Shown: positions 26,605-34,564 of the stretch, one piece after another | Numbering within the stretch: the first letter of the stretch is position 1 | Layout: each line of letters opens with the position of its first letter | DNA from: Rhodocyclaceae bacterium | GTDB taxonomy: Bacteria > Pseudomonadota > Gammaproteobacteria > Burkholderiales > Rhodocyclaceae | Length of the DNA stretch: 45,179 nt | Direction: 5' to 3' | Assembly: GCA_025353195.1 (NCBI GenBank) | Contig: JANXRC010000097.1 | Location: forward strand, 1-45,179 | The notes under the pieces: generated by a model | What the model was told of the DNA's origin: nothing | Seen by the model: the letters and a program-made list of their open reading frames with translations, nothing else | Database searches by the model: none | Translations under genes and position numbers: made by a program

Positions 26605-26680
26605 TGGCGCCCAAGTCAGGAATCGAACCTGAGACCTACCGCTTAGGAGGCGGTCGCTCTATCCACTGAGCTACAAGGGC
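26605..26680 (-). tRNA. tRNA-Arg, anticodon CCT
   Basis: A 76-nt cloverleaf including encoded CCA. D stem GCTC/GAGC, anticodon stem ACCGC/GCGGT with loop CTCCTAA (anticodon CCT, reads AGG), T stem TCAGG/CCTGA with loop TTCGATT. The acceptor strands are GCCCTTG and CTTGGGC: four outer pairs and the innermost G-C form, but positions 5-68 and 6-67 are both U-U. The discriminator is G. Everything else is canonical. Confidence 0.92.
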
Positions 26681-26708
26681 GCAAGGCGCGAATTTTACCC
26701 TGCGCGCC

Positions 26709-26714
26709 TATAAT
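26709..26714 (+). promoter_or_regulatory. -10 box (TATAAT) upstream of uup
   Basis: A perfect TATAAT 41 bases before the uup ATG, diverging from the tRNA-Arg gene. No recognisable -35 at the expected spacing. Confidence 0.5.
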
Positions 26715-26754
26715 CCTGCACCCTTTCCCAGCCTCTTTGCCGACCCCTGCTTCC

Positions 26755-28734
26755 ATGCCTGTTATTTCAATTGATCGTGCCTGTCTTGCCTACGGGCATG
26801 TTGCTCTTCTTGATCACGCCGCCATGCAAATCGATGCCGGCGAGCGCATCGGGCTGATCGGCCGCAACGGCAGCGGCAAATCCAGCCTGCTGAAGGCTTT
26901 GGCCGGTCTCGGTTCGCTCGATGACGGCGAGGTATGGAGGGAACCCGGCCTCTCCATCGCCTACGTGCCGCAGGAACCGGAATTTGCTACTCACGACACG
27001 GTCTTCGAAGCCGTGGCTGCAGGATTGGGCGACGTGGCGCGAGTGCTCGCGGAATATCATGAGGTGACCCACACAGTCGGCGCTGGCGATACGGCGACCA
27101 TGGACCGCATGCAGGATCTCCAGGCGCAACTGGAGGCGAACGACGGCTGGCGGCTGAATTCGCGCATCGAGCAGGCCATTTCGCGCCTCGCGCTGGATGG
27201 CGACGCCCGAGTTGATGCGCTTTCCGGCGGCGGCAAGAAGCGCGTCGCCCTGGCCCGCGCGCTGGTGGCCGAGCCCGAACTGCTGCTGCTCGACGAACCG
27301 ACCAATCACCTCGACGTGGATGGCATCCTCTGGCTGGAGGACCTGTTGCGCGGCTATCAGGGGGCGATCATGGTCATCACCCACGACCGGGTTTTCCTCG
27401 ATGCCGTGGCGACGCGCATCATCGAACTGGATCGCGGCAAGCTGGTGAGTTTTAGTTCCGACATCACGCCCGCACGCGGGCATGAGTCTTCACTGAATCT
27501 GCGATTTCCCGGCCGCTTCGTCGAGTACCAGCAACGCAAGGAATTCATGCTCAACGAAGAGGCTCTGGCGAATGCTCGCGCCGACAAGATGCTGGCGCAG
27601 GAGGAAATCTGGATCCGCAAGGGTGTCGAAGCGAGGCGCACGCGCAGTGTCGGGCGCGTGCAGCGCCTCGAAGCTTTGCGTGCGGCACGGGCGGCGCGGC
27701 GCGAGCAGTTGGGCAAAGTCGATTTTCAGCTGGTGCGCGGCGATGCCTCCGGCAAGCTGGTGGCCGAACTCGAAAATGTCAGCAAGCGATTTGTGACAGC
27801 CGCGGGCGAAAAAATCGTGGTGCGCGATTTCTCCTGCCGCATCCTGCGCGGCGACAAGGTGGGCCTGATCGGCGCCAACGGCACGGGCAAGACCACGCTG
27901 CTGCGCCTGATCCTGGGTCAGCTATCGGCCGACTCCGGAGAACTGCGGTTGGGTAGCAAGATCGAGGTGGCCTACTTCGACCAGTTCCGCACCCAGCTCG
28001 ATCCCGAAGCGCCCTTGCGCGAAGTGATCAGCCCCGGCTCGGACTACGTCGAGATCGGCGGCGCGAAGAAGCACGTGATCGGCTATCTCGAGGATTTCCT
28101 GTTCGCCCCGGAACGCGCCCGTTCACCGGTGAAGTCGCTGTCCGGCGGCGAGCGCAACCGGCTGTTGCTGGCGCGCCTGTTCGCGCGACCGGCCAACGTG
28201 CTGGTGCTCGACGAGCCGACCAACGATCTCGACATCGAAACCCTGGAATTGCTCGAAGCCCTGCTGCAGGACTACTCGGGAACGGTGTTTCTGGTCAGCC
28301 ACGACCGGGCCTTTCTCGACAACGTGGTGACGCAGACCATTGCCAGCGAAGGCGACGGGCGCTGGAAGGAATATGTCGGCGGCTACAGCGACTGGTTGCG
28401 CCAGCGACCGGCAGGCGGCGCGGCGCGCTTCGATGCCACGGGTGGCGTGGACGCGAAGCCGGCCTCACGAGTCGGCGCTGGCGACACGGCGAAAGCCAAG
28501 CCCGCCGGGCGCAAGAAGCTCAGCTTCAAGGAGCAGCGCGAGCTGGAGCAGTTGCCCGATCGCATCGCCGCGCTGGAAGCCGAGCAGGCCGTCTTGCAGA
28601 ACCGCATGGCTGATCCGGCCTTCTATCAGGGGCCGCCAGATGCGGTGCGCGAGTTGCAAACCCGGCTGGCTGCCATCGATGCCGAAATCGATGCCGCCAT
28701 GATCCGCTGGGAGGCCCTGGAGGCCAAGGGCTGA
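26755..28734 (+). CDS. uup: ABC-F ATPase, Uup type
   Basis: A 659-aa protein with two ABC ATPase domains and no membrane segments, the hallmark of ribosome-acting ABC-F proteins. First domain: Walker A GRNGSGKSS, signature LSGGGKKRVALARAL, Walker B LLLLDEPTNHLD. Second domain: GANGTGKTT, LSGGERNRLLLARLF, VLVLDEPTNDLD. An inter-domain linker (about 245-325) and a C-terminal coiled-coil (LSFKEQRELEQLPDRIAAL onward) identify Uup rather than EttA. Uup binds DNA or ribosomes and affects transposon excision. An in-frame TTG lies 18 bases upstream, but ATG 26755 begins at the conserved VISIDRACLAYG. Two copies of the dispersed 22-bp motif code for the same peptide, VGAGDTA, in variable segments. Confidence 0.93.
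   Translation: MPVISIDRACLAYGHVALLDHAAMQIDAGERIGLIGRNGSGKSSLLKALAGLGSLDDGEVWREPGLSIAYVPQEPEFATHDTVFEAVAAGLGDVARVLAEYHEVTHTVGAGDTATMDRMQDLQAQLEANDGWRLNSRIEQAISRLALDGDARVDALSGGGKKRVALARALVAEPELLLLDEPTNHLDVDGILWLEDLLRGYQGAIMVITHDRVFLDAVATRIIELDRGKLVSFSSDITPARGHESSLNLRFPGRFVEYQQRKEFMLNEEALANARADKMLAQEEIWIRKGVEARRTRSVGRVQRLEALRAARAARREQLGKVDFQLVRGDASGKLVAELENVSKRFVTAAGEKIVVRDFSCRILRGDKVGLIGANGTGKTTLLRLILGQLSADSGELRLGSKIEVAYFDQFRTQLDPEAPLREVISPGSDYVEIGGAKKHVIGYLEDFLFAPERARSPVKSLSGGERNRLLLARLFARPANVLVLDEPTNDLDIETLELLEALLQDYSGTVFLVSHDRAFLDNVVTQTIASEGDGRWKEYVGGYSDWLRQRPAGGAARFDATGGVDAKPASRVGAGDTAKAKPAGRKKLSFKEQRELEQLPDRIAALEAEQAVLQNRMADPAFYQGPPDAVRELQTRLAAIDAEIDAAMIRWEALEAKG
27075..27096 (+). repeat. 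Dispersed 22-bp motif, first copy in uup
   Basis: Core AGTCGGCGCT followed by GGCGATACGGCG; encodes VGAGDTA. Confidence 0.75.
28470..28491 (+). repeat. Dispersed 22-bp motif, second copy in uup
   Basis: Core AGTCGGCGCT followed by GGCGACACGGCG; encodes VGAGDTA in the linker ahead of the C-terminal coiled coil. Confidence 0.75.
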
Positions 28735-28825
28735 AAGCTGGCGCCAAAAAGGACTGTTTTTCAAAGTCTCATTCAGCATGCGCCGGATTTAGTCTCTGCC
28801 TTGTCAGCCGGACAGGGAGACGCAT

Positions 28826-29101
28826 GTGGTCGTCATCAACGGGAACCGTACTACCGCCATCGTGATCCGCCATCGGGGCGACAGCGTCACCCTGGTGCCG
28901 ATGAAAAGCGGCAAGCTCTCGGCCAAGACGGTCGATTTTGAAGAGTTTCGCCGCGAGTGGAAGGAAACCGGCTACGCGCTGTCGCAGGGGCTGACGACCT
29001 TCCTGGCGCACATCATGAAATGGGGCGCCTCGCTGGAGGTCGTCAAGGGCATCGAAAAGCTCGCGGCACGGGACCGTTTCGTCGTCGCCAGTTTGTTTTG
29101 A
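28826..29101 (+). CDS. Unknown 91-aa protein, GTG start
   Basis: No family recognised. The start GTG 28826 is preceded by CAGGGAG at a suitable distance; an ATG at 28824 is in another frame. It begins VVINGNRTTAIVIRHRGDSVTLV, probably a small beta sheet, then FEEFRREWKETGYAL and a helical C-terminal half. The region is 92 bases downstream of uup. Its TGA stop (29099-29101) is in the same frame as the following RNase H coding region, which has no normal start codon of its own; readthrough would produce a 249-residue fusion. Confidence 0.65.
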   Translation: MVVINGNRTTAIVIRHRGDSVTLVPMKSGKLSAKTVDFEEFRREWKETGYALSQGLTTFLAHIMKWGASLEVVKGIEKLAARDRFVVASLF

Positions 29102-29122
29102 CGCCGCCGGCAAGGCGCGGTC

Positions 29123-29575
29123 ATCGGCACCGAAAACTACTGGCAGGCGTGGTTCGACGGCGCGGCGCTGCCCAATCCGGGAAAGATCGGCGTCGGCGTC
29201 ATTCTCATGTCGCCCGATGGCCTGCGTTCCGACAAATCGACGCTGATCGGCGGCTCCGGCTGCAACAACGAAGCCGAACTGCACGCGCTGATTACAGCAC
29301 TCGAAGTGGCGTGTAACGCCGGCGCACGGCGGCTGGTGCTGCGTGGCGACAGCGATATGGCGATCCGTTACGTACGGGGGGTGGACCGCACGCAGATCGC
29401 CCGCCTGGTGATACTGGTCGCCACGGCCCGCGAGTGGCTGGGGCGTTTCGAGGACGCGCAGCTGATCTGGGTTCCCCGTCATCGCAACGTCGAGGCCGAT
29501 CGTCTGTCGCGGCAGGCCCTGGGCTTGCTCGATATGCCGGTGCGCGCAGCAAAGGGCCGGCGACGACGGCGCTGA
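29123..29575 (+). CDS. RNase H (RNase HI-like), start codon uncertain
   Basis: A ribonuclease H fold: AWFDGAALPNPGKIGVGVIL (first strand with catalytic Asp), CNNEAELHALITAL (catalytic Glu), LRGDSDMAIRYVRG (Asp) and HRNVEADRLSRQAL (final Asp). The first ATG in frame is 29207, but starting there would lose the first strand and its Asp. Between the upstream in-frame TGA (29099) and that ATG there is no ATG, GTG or TTG. I place the start at the ATC of 29123 (preceded by AAGG), a rare but possible initiator; CTG 29168 or readthrough from the previous gene are alternatives. The C-terminus is basic (KGRRRRR). Confidence 0.7.
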   Translation: MGTENYWQAWFDGAALPNPGKIGVGVILMSPDGLRSDKSTLIGGSGCNNEAELHALITALEVACNAGARRLVLRGDSDMAIRYVRGVDRTQIARLVILVATAREWLGRFEDAQLIWVPRHRNVEADRLSRQALGLLDMPVRAAKGRRRRR

Positions 29576-29610
29576 TGTTCTGCCGGGCGTGTGTCGCGGG
29601 CAGTTTCCGC

Positions 29611-29616
29611 TATGAT
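29611..29616 (+). promoter_or_regulatory. Possible -10 box (TATGAT)
   Basis: TATGAT 30 bases before the TTG start of the next gene, within the gap after the RNase H gene. No -35 seen. Confidence 0.3.
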
Positions 29617-29645
29617 CGGCAGGCACCGCTTAAGGGAGTCATGGC

Positions 29646-30080
29646 TTGGGAATACTGACCAACATCGTTGCTGCCGAAGAAGATGAATTTGCCGCCATCG
29701 GCGAATCGCTGCGGCCGGTTGACGAATGGAGCGGCATCGAGCGCCGGGGCATTGATACGGCCAAGATCGCCACGCTGCATTGCCTGCTGACCGGCGATGA
29801 ATTCGAAGAGGCCGTCAGCGGCTACGAACCCGTCTACTTTGCAGAAGAGGGAGCCGTGGTGCTGCGCATTGCGGATGAGCTGATGGAACGCTTGGCTACT
29901 CTCGACGAAGACGCTCTTGAACTCGTCGCCGTGGAACTCGCGGCCACCGAAGAGTATGAAATGGAACAATGGGAGCCGGAGGAAGTCCAGGCCATGGTGA
30001 TGGATCTGGCGGATCTGGCGCGGCTCGCCGACTCCCAGGGCCAGACGCTGTTCGTCTGGATGCATCCGCTCCTCACCTGA
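29646..30080 (+). CDS. Small acidic protein, possibly DUF1877/YfbM-like
   Basis: A 144-aa acidic protein. TTG 29646 is used as start because AGGGAG at 29633-29638 is correctly spaced for it; ATG 29641 is in another frame and stops after five codons. MGILTNIVAAEEDEFAAIGESL, then GIDTAKIATLHCLLTG and VLRIADELMERLATLDEDALE show the order seen in YfbM-type DUF1877 proteins (an Ile-Asp-x-x-Trp/Ile-x-x-Leu-His segment followed by a helix with LxxLD). The assignment is tentative. The family has no established function. Confidence 0.7.
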   Translation: MGILTNIVAAEEDEFAAIGESLRPVDEWSGIERRGIDTAKIATLHCLLTGDEFEEAVSGYEPVYFAEEGAVVLRIADELMERLATLDEDALELVAVELAATEEYEMEQWEPEEVQAMVMDLADLARLADSQGQTLFVWMHPLLT

Positions 30081-30109
30081 GGGATTTGAGCGGGGCTGGC
30101 TGCGAACCG

Positions 30110-30397
30110 ATGTCATCGAACAAGACCTGGTTCGTCTATTTGATCGAATGCACCGACGGCAGCCTCTATACGGGGATCACCGTCGATCTGGCGGCGCGCT
30201 TCAAGGCCCATCTGGAGGGCAAGGGCGCGCGCTATATGCGCCTGAATCCTCCGCTGCGCATGTTGGCCGCGGAGGCGCATGCAGACCGCTCAGCGGCGTC
30301 GAAGGCCGAGTACCGCATCAAGCAGCTGACGGCGGCACAAAAGCGCACCTATGCGGCTCAAATGACCGTCAGCCCCCTTCCTTCCGCCACTCCTTAG
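30110..30397 (+). CDS. GIY-YIG domain protein, UPF0213/YhbQ type
   Basis: A 95-aa single-domain GIY-YIG protein: FVYLIECTDGSLYTGITVDLAARFKAHLEGKGARYMR contains the YLI...YTG core, the conserved Arg and the HxxGKGARY segment. Stand-alone proteins of this type (YhbQ, URI family) are putative endonucleases of unclear substrate. The frame is open upstream into the previous gene; ATG 30110 gives the typical short N-terminus. It lies 29 bases after the preceding stop and 13 before the next gene. Confidence 0.85.
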   Translation: MSSNKTWFVYLIECTDGSLYTGITVDLAARFKAHLEGKGARYMRLNPPLRMLAAEAHADRSAASKAEYRIKQLTAAQKRTYAAQMTVSPLPSATP

Positions 30398-30410
30398 GCT
30401 GCCTGCCGTA

Positions 30411-31232
30411 ATGATCGTCTTTTCCCACGCCAACAGCTACAGCGCCGCGACCTACCGCCAGCTATTTGACGGCTGGCGCGCCGCCGGTCATGAGGTGGCT
30501 GCCGTCGAGCACTTCGGCCATGACGCCCGTTTCCCCGTCGACCGCCGCTGGCGTGGAATGACGCAACAGCTCACGGCCCTGATCGATAGTCTGCCGCAGC
30601 CCCACCTCTGGCTGGTCGGGCATTCGATGGGAGGCTATCTGAGCCTGCTGGCGGCCGGCCAGCGTCCGGAGCGCGTGCGCGGCATCGTGTTGCTCGATTC
30701 GCCGATTGTGTACGGCTGGAAGTCCGGGCTGATCGGCGCGGTCAAGGCGACCGGCCAGATGTGGCGGATGTCGCCTGCAGCCGCGGCTGAAAAGCGCCGC
30801 GACCACTGGTCGAATCTCGGTGAGGCCCACCGGCATTTTGCGGCGAAGGCGATGTTCGCGCGCTGGCATCCGGATGTGCTCAACGACTACATCCGCTTCG
30901 GCACCGAAGAGGATCCCGCCGACATTGCAGGAGCCGGTCGCCGCCTGAGCTTTCGTCCGGCGATCGAAGCGGAAATCTACTCGACCGTGCCCCACCGTCT
31001 GGTGGAGTATCTGCGGCTGCATCCGCCGGGCGGGCCGGTGGCTTTCATCGGCGGCCGCCGCTCGCGCGAGGTGCGCCAGGTCGGGCTGGCCGCCACGCAG
31101 CGCATCACGCAAGGGCGCGTGAGCTGGCTCGAAGGCACGCATCTGTTTCCCTTCGAGCGGCCGCAGGAAACCGTGCGCGAGGTGCTCGACTGGATGCAGC
31201 GGCTGGATGCCACGGTCGCGGCGCACGCGTAG
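30411..31232 (+). CDS. Alpha/beta hydrolase
   Basis: A 273-aa hydrolase-fold protein. The first strand is MIVFSHANSYSAATYRQLFDGW (oxyanion region), the nucleophile elbow is GHSMGGYLSLLAA (near residue 72) and the likely histidine is in EGTHLFPFERP. These SHANSYxAxTY-starting hydrolases are common in betaproteobacteria; the substrate is unknown. No signal peptide. It ends before a bidirectional terminator and faces nrdJ. Confidence 0.85.
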   Translation: MIVFSHANSYSAATYRQLFDGWRAAGHEVAAVEHFGHDARFPVDRRWRGMTQQLTALIDSLPQPHLWLVGHSMGGYLSLLAAGQRPERVRGIVLLDSPIVYGWKSGLIGAVKATGQMWRMSPAAAAEKRRDHWSNLGEAHRHFAAKAMFARWHPDVLNDYIRFGTEEDPADIAGAGRRLSFRPAIEAEIYSTVPHRLVEYLRLHPPGGPVAFIGGRRSREVRQVGLAATQRITQGRVSWLEGTHLFPFERPQETVREVLDWMQRLDATVAAHA

Positions 31233-31254
31233 GCGAGACGCATCGCGCAGGACG

Positions 31255-31283
31255 AAAAAAAGCCCGGCTTGCACCCGGCTTTT
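31255..31283. terminator. Bidirectional terminator between convergent genes
   Basis: A run of A's, AAAAGCC, pairs with GGCTTTT across the centre CGGCTTGCACCC. It gives a T-tract on both strands, serving the hydrolase from the left and nrdJ from the right. Confidence 0.75.
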
Positions 31284-31304
31284 GCAGCTGCTAGCACAAC
31301 ACGC

Positions 31305-34199
31305 TCAGCCGCAGCTTCCCACCGCGCCGCAGGCCGAACAGAAGTCGCAGCCATCCTTGCGGATAACGGTGTAGTTGCCGCATTCGGCGCACAGCGAGCC
31401 CTGCATCACCTTGACCCCGCCGCTCTTCTGCTCGGGTACTTCGAGGATGCCCATTTCGCGGGTCGGATAGCCGTTCTCGTCGAGGATGCGCAGCATGGCA
31501 TAGCGATGCATGATCAAGCGGGCGATGTAGGCGACGGTGGAGGGCCAGTTCTGCTGCTTGTTGGAGCCGGGCACGCGGGCCATGAAGTCGCCCAGTGGTT
31601 CGGCATAATTGAGCAGCTTGCGCAACTTCATGCCGATCCAGGCCGGATCGAGTACGCGCATGTCGAGCGACAGCAGGCGCGTCAAGCCGTCCAGGGCGCG
31701 CGGATAGTGGCCGGAGAGCCACACCGAGTAGGGCCGCGTGACGCCGTCGGGCAGCGTGATTTCCTTCAGGCCCAGCACGAACTCTTCGCCGGAGGCCGGA
31801 TTGACCACATCGACCGTCCATGACAGCGTGCCGTCGGTGCCGGTCTTGGGTTCGTCGCGGCTGAACATGCAGTCGATCACCGGGGTGGCTTCGGAGCCTT
31901 CCAGCGCACCGAGCTTTTCGCAGCGGTAACGCACCACCTGGGCCAGCGCCGAGACGACGCCGGGGACCAGCTTGCGCTCGCCATTGGGCGGCAGGGGCAG
32001 TTCAAAGGCGTCATCGCCCTGCGTCCTGGCCAGCGCATCCAGCTTGAGCTTGAGCCAGGCCTTGTCGTTGGCTCGCATGTCCATCGACAGCGTCTTGGCG
32101 ACAGCGCCGATGCCGCGCGGTTGCTCGGCGCCGTTGACCCAAACTTCAAACGGAACCTCGCGTCCCAGATCGTTTGCGATCTGGCCGACGAAGAGGGCGA
32201 ACTCGCCAGCCGGCGCTTCGATCATGTAGGTCCATGCCGCATTGCCATCGGCCATGCGCGGACGTCCGGGCCAGCGCAGCGAGGCGAGCACCGGCGCGGG
32301 CAGGGCGCCGATCGAAAGCCGGCGATTGGCGTGGTCGATGGTGACGTCCTGCGGCTGCTTCTGGGCGCTTTCCGCCGGCGTGGCGGTGACCGAGAGCACG
32401 CTGCCCAGCACCGAGTTGGGCCGGTAGGTGGCGAGCCCCTTGAGGCCGGATTTCCAGGCCACCATGTAGAGGTCCTCGAACTCCGAGTACGGGTAGTCGG
32501 CGGGAACGTTTACCGTCTTCGAGATCGAGGTGTCGATGTAGGGCGCCACGGCGGCGACCATCTGTTCGTGAGCCTGTGCCGAAATTTCCAGCGCGGTGAC
32601 GAAGTAGGCCGGCAGTTTGGAAACGTCGCCGCCCTGGTGCTTGTAGAGGCGCCAGGCGTAATCCTCGACCGCGTACTCCTTGAACGTGCCATCGGCCATG
32701 CGCTTTTTGCGCGTGTAGACCCAGGAGAAGGGCGGCTCGATTCCGTTTGACGCATTGTCGGCGAAGGCCAGACTGATGGTGCCGGTGGGTGCGATCGACA
32801 GCAGGTGCGAGTTGCGCAGGCCGTGCTTGCGGATGGCGTCCTTGACGTCCTGCGGCAGGCGCGAGGCAAAATTGCCGCCCGAAAGATACATGTCGGCGTT
32901 GAACAGCGGAAACGCGCCGCGCTCCTTTGCCAACTCGACCGAATACATGTAGGAACGGTCGCGCATGAACTCGGAAATTCTGGTCGCCATGTCGCGCGCG
33001 GCGTCGGTGTCATAGCGCAACTTGAGCATGATCAGCGCGTCGCCCAGGCCGGTAAAGCCGAGGCCGACGCGGCGCTTGTTCTGCGCTTCCTTGAGTTGTT
33101 GTTCCAGCGGCCAGTGGGTGGCGTCGAGCACGTTGTCGAGCATCCGCACCGAGGCGTCGATGGTCTTGCCGAAAGCCGCGAAATCGAAGCTGGCCTTCTT
33201 GGTGAAGGCATCCGTGACGAACAGCGTCAGATTGATCGAGCCCAGGCAGCAGCAGCCGTAGGGCGGCAGCGGTTGTTCGGCACAGGGGTTGGTGGCTTCG
33301 ATGGTCTCGCAGTAGTAGAGGTTGTTATCCTTGTTCATGCGATCGAGGAACAGGATGCCCGGTTCAGCGTGATCGTATGTCGATCGCATGATCTGTTCCC
33401 ACAGATCGCGAGCGCGAATCTTGCGGTAGACCCACTGGCTGTCTCCGCGCTGATAGGCGCCGCCAGCCTTGATATCCGCCGACGGATTGGCGCGATGGGT
33501 CAGTTCGATTTCGCCATCGGCCTCCACGGCCTGCATGAAGGCATCGGTGACGCCGACCGAGATGTTGAAGTTGGTCAGATCGCCGGCATCCTTGGCATGG
33601 ATGAATTCTTCGATGTCCGGGTGGTCGCAACGGAGAACACCCATTTGCGCCCCCCGGCGCGAACCTGCGGATTCGACCGTCTCGCAGGAGCGGTCGAAGA
33701 CGCGCATGTAGGAAACCGGGCCGGAGGCACGCGACTGCGTGCCCTTGACATGCGCGCCGATCGGACGGATGGAAGAAAAATCATAGCCGACGCCGCCGCC
33801 GCGACGCATGGTCTCGGCAGCCTGCAGCAATGCGGTGTAAATGCCGGGGCGGCCGTCGACAATCTCGGAGATCGAGTCACCCACCGGTTGCACGAAGCAG
33901 TTGATCAGCGTGGCGCAAAGATCGGTGCCGGCAGCCGAGTTGATGCGGCCGGCGGGAACGAAGCCGTTTTCCTGGGCTTCGAGGAAGCGCGCTTCCCAAA
34001 AACTGCGTTTGTCCTCGACTTCTATTGAGGCCAGCGCACGGGCCACGCGGCTGCGCACGTCGCGCACGTCGCGTTCGGTGCCCTTGGCATATTTCTCAAG
34101 CAGTACTTCGCCCGAAATTTCCTGCGGTAGAGGCAGGCCCATTTGTCCTGTGTGTTCGTAGCTTGTTGATTCCTCAGTATTATTTTTTGTCGTATTCAT
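31305..34199 (-). CDS. nrdJ: Adenosylcobalamin-dependent (class II) ribonucleoside-diphosphate reductase
   Basis: A 964-aa NrdJ, which makes deoxynucleotides without needing oxygen or a diferric radical subunit. The catalytic barrel occupies about 20-620 with [33 protein letters not shown], the active-site [21 protein letters not shown] and [15 protein letters not shown]. Behind it are two copies of a TSCPD-type module (one near [24 protein letters not shown], one near [21 protein letters not shown]), then a terminal cysteine-rich tail ([28 protein letters not shown]) for thioredoxin-type re-reduction. ATG 34199 follows GGAAGAG. NrdR-box-like sites lie upstream. CobS/CobT genes in the same window could serve its cofactor. 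Confidence 0.95.
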   Translation of the reverse strand: MNTTKNNTEESTSYEHTGQMGLPLPQEISGEVLLEKYAKGTERDVRDVRSRVARALASIEVEDKRSFWEARFLEAQENGFVPAGRINSAAGTDLCATLINCFVQPVGDSISEIVDGRPGIYTALLQAAETMRRGGGVGYDFSSIRPIGAHVKGTQSRASGPVSYMRVFDRSCETVESAGSRRGAQMGVLRCDHPDIEEFIHAKDAGDLTNFNISVGVTDAFMQAVEADGEIELTHRANPSADIKAGGAYQRGDSQWVYRKIRARDLWEQIMRSTYDHAEPGILFLDRMNKDNNLYYCETIEATNPCAEQPLPPYGCCCLGSINLTLFVTDAFTKKASFDFAAFGKTIDASVRMLDNVLDATHWPLEQQLKEAQNKRRVGLGFTGLGDALIMLKLRYDTDAARDMATRISEFMRDRSYMYSVELAKERGAFPLFNADMYLSGGNFASRLPQDVKDAIRKHGLRNSHLLSIAPTGTISLAFADNASNGIEPPFSWVYTRKKRMADGTFKEYAVEDYAWRLYKHQGGDVSKLPAYFVTALEISAQAHEQMVAAVAPYIDTSISKTVNVPADYPYSEFEDLYMVAWKSGLKGLATYRPNSVLGSVLSVTATPAESAQKQPQDVTIDHANRRLSIGALPAPVLASLRWPGRPRMADGNAAWTYMIEAPAGEFALFVGQIANDLGREVPFEVWVNGAEQPRGIGAVAKTLSMDMRANDKAWLKLKLDALARTQGDDAFELPLPPNGERKLVPGVVSALAQVVRYRCEKLGALEGSEATPVIDCMFSRDEPKTGTDGTLSWTVDVVNPASGEEFVLGLKEITLPDGVTRPYSVWLSGHYPRALDGLTRLLSLDMRVLDPAWIGMKLRKLLNYAEPLGDFMARVPGSNKQQNWPSTVAYIARLIMHRYAMLRILDENGYPTREMGILEVPEQKSGGVKVMQGSLCAECGNYTVIRKDGCDFCSACGAVGSCG

Positions 34200-34311
34200 G
34201 GTCTCTTCCGAAGAATAGGTCCGATTAAGGTTCTGTGGAGCGGGGAAGCATACCCCTGGCTTCTTGGCGTGAAAAGCAGAAAATTTTTACATCTAAAAAA
34301 ACAACAAGTTA

Positions 34312-34358
34312 CAAAAACCGCTAGTGCAGGAAGACGATGCGCGTACTAGATATAGTAT
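34312..34358 (-). promoter_or_regulatory. Candidate NrdR box pair upstream of nrdJ
   Basis: On the minus strand, ATACTATATCTAGTAC (34358-34343) matches the NrdR palindrome closely. A second, half-conserved site GCACTAGCGGTTTTTG (34327-34312) begins exactly 31 bases further on, the spacing described for paired NrdR boxes. The surrounding 34200-34564 holds no gene that I can support. Confidence 0.5.
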
Positions 34359-34564
34359 GTTTTCCCCGGCTGAAATGGGAAGAAAAACAGCAGGATGGCG
34401 CTTCTTTTCGAGAGTTGGCTTGAGGGCGCGTTTTTGCGTTTCGGGGCCGTTTTTTGCTAGGACGGTTCACGCCTGCCGGTCAAGGGGGTTGACAGGCCTG
34501 ATGCGACTGGAAAATATCGAAAGTGGTTGCTTTGCGCGTCGGGGATGCCGCTTCGGGGCCGGCG

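Noticed and set aside
29099-29101. TGA as selenocysteine codon joining the 91-aa protein to RNase H
   Set aside because: No SECIS-like hairpin directly after it and no reason for a catalytic selenocysteine at that place.
34489-34517. TTGACA with AAATAT at 17-base spacing on the plus strand
   Set aside because: No plus-strand gene lies downstream; the ackA gene is encoded on the opposite strand. Probably chance.
34200-34564. Possible cobalamin riboswitch ahead of nrdJ
   Set aside because: No B12-box-like core or expected multi-stem layout could be recognised.
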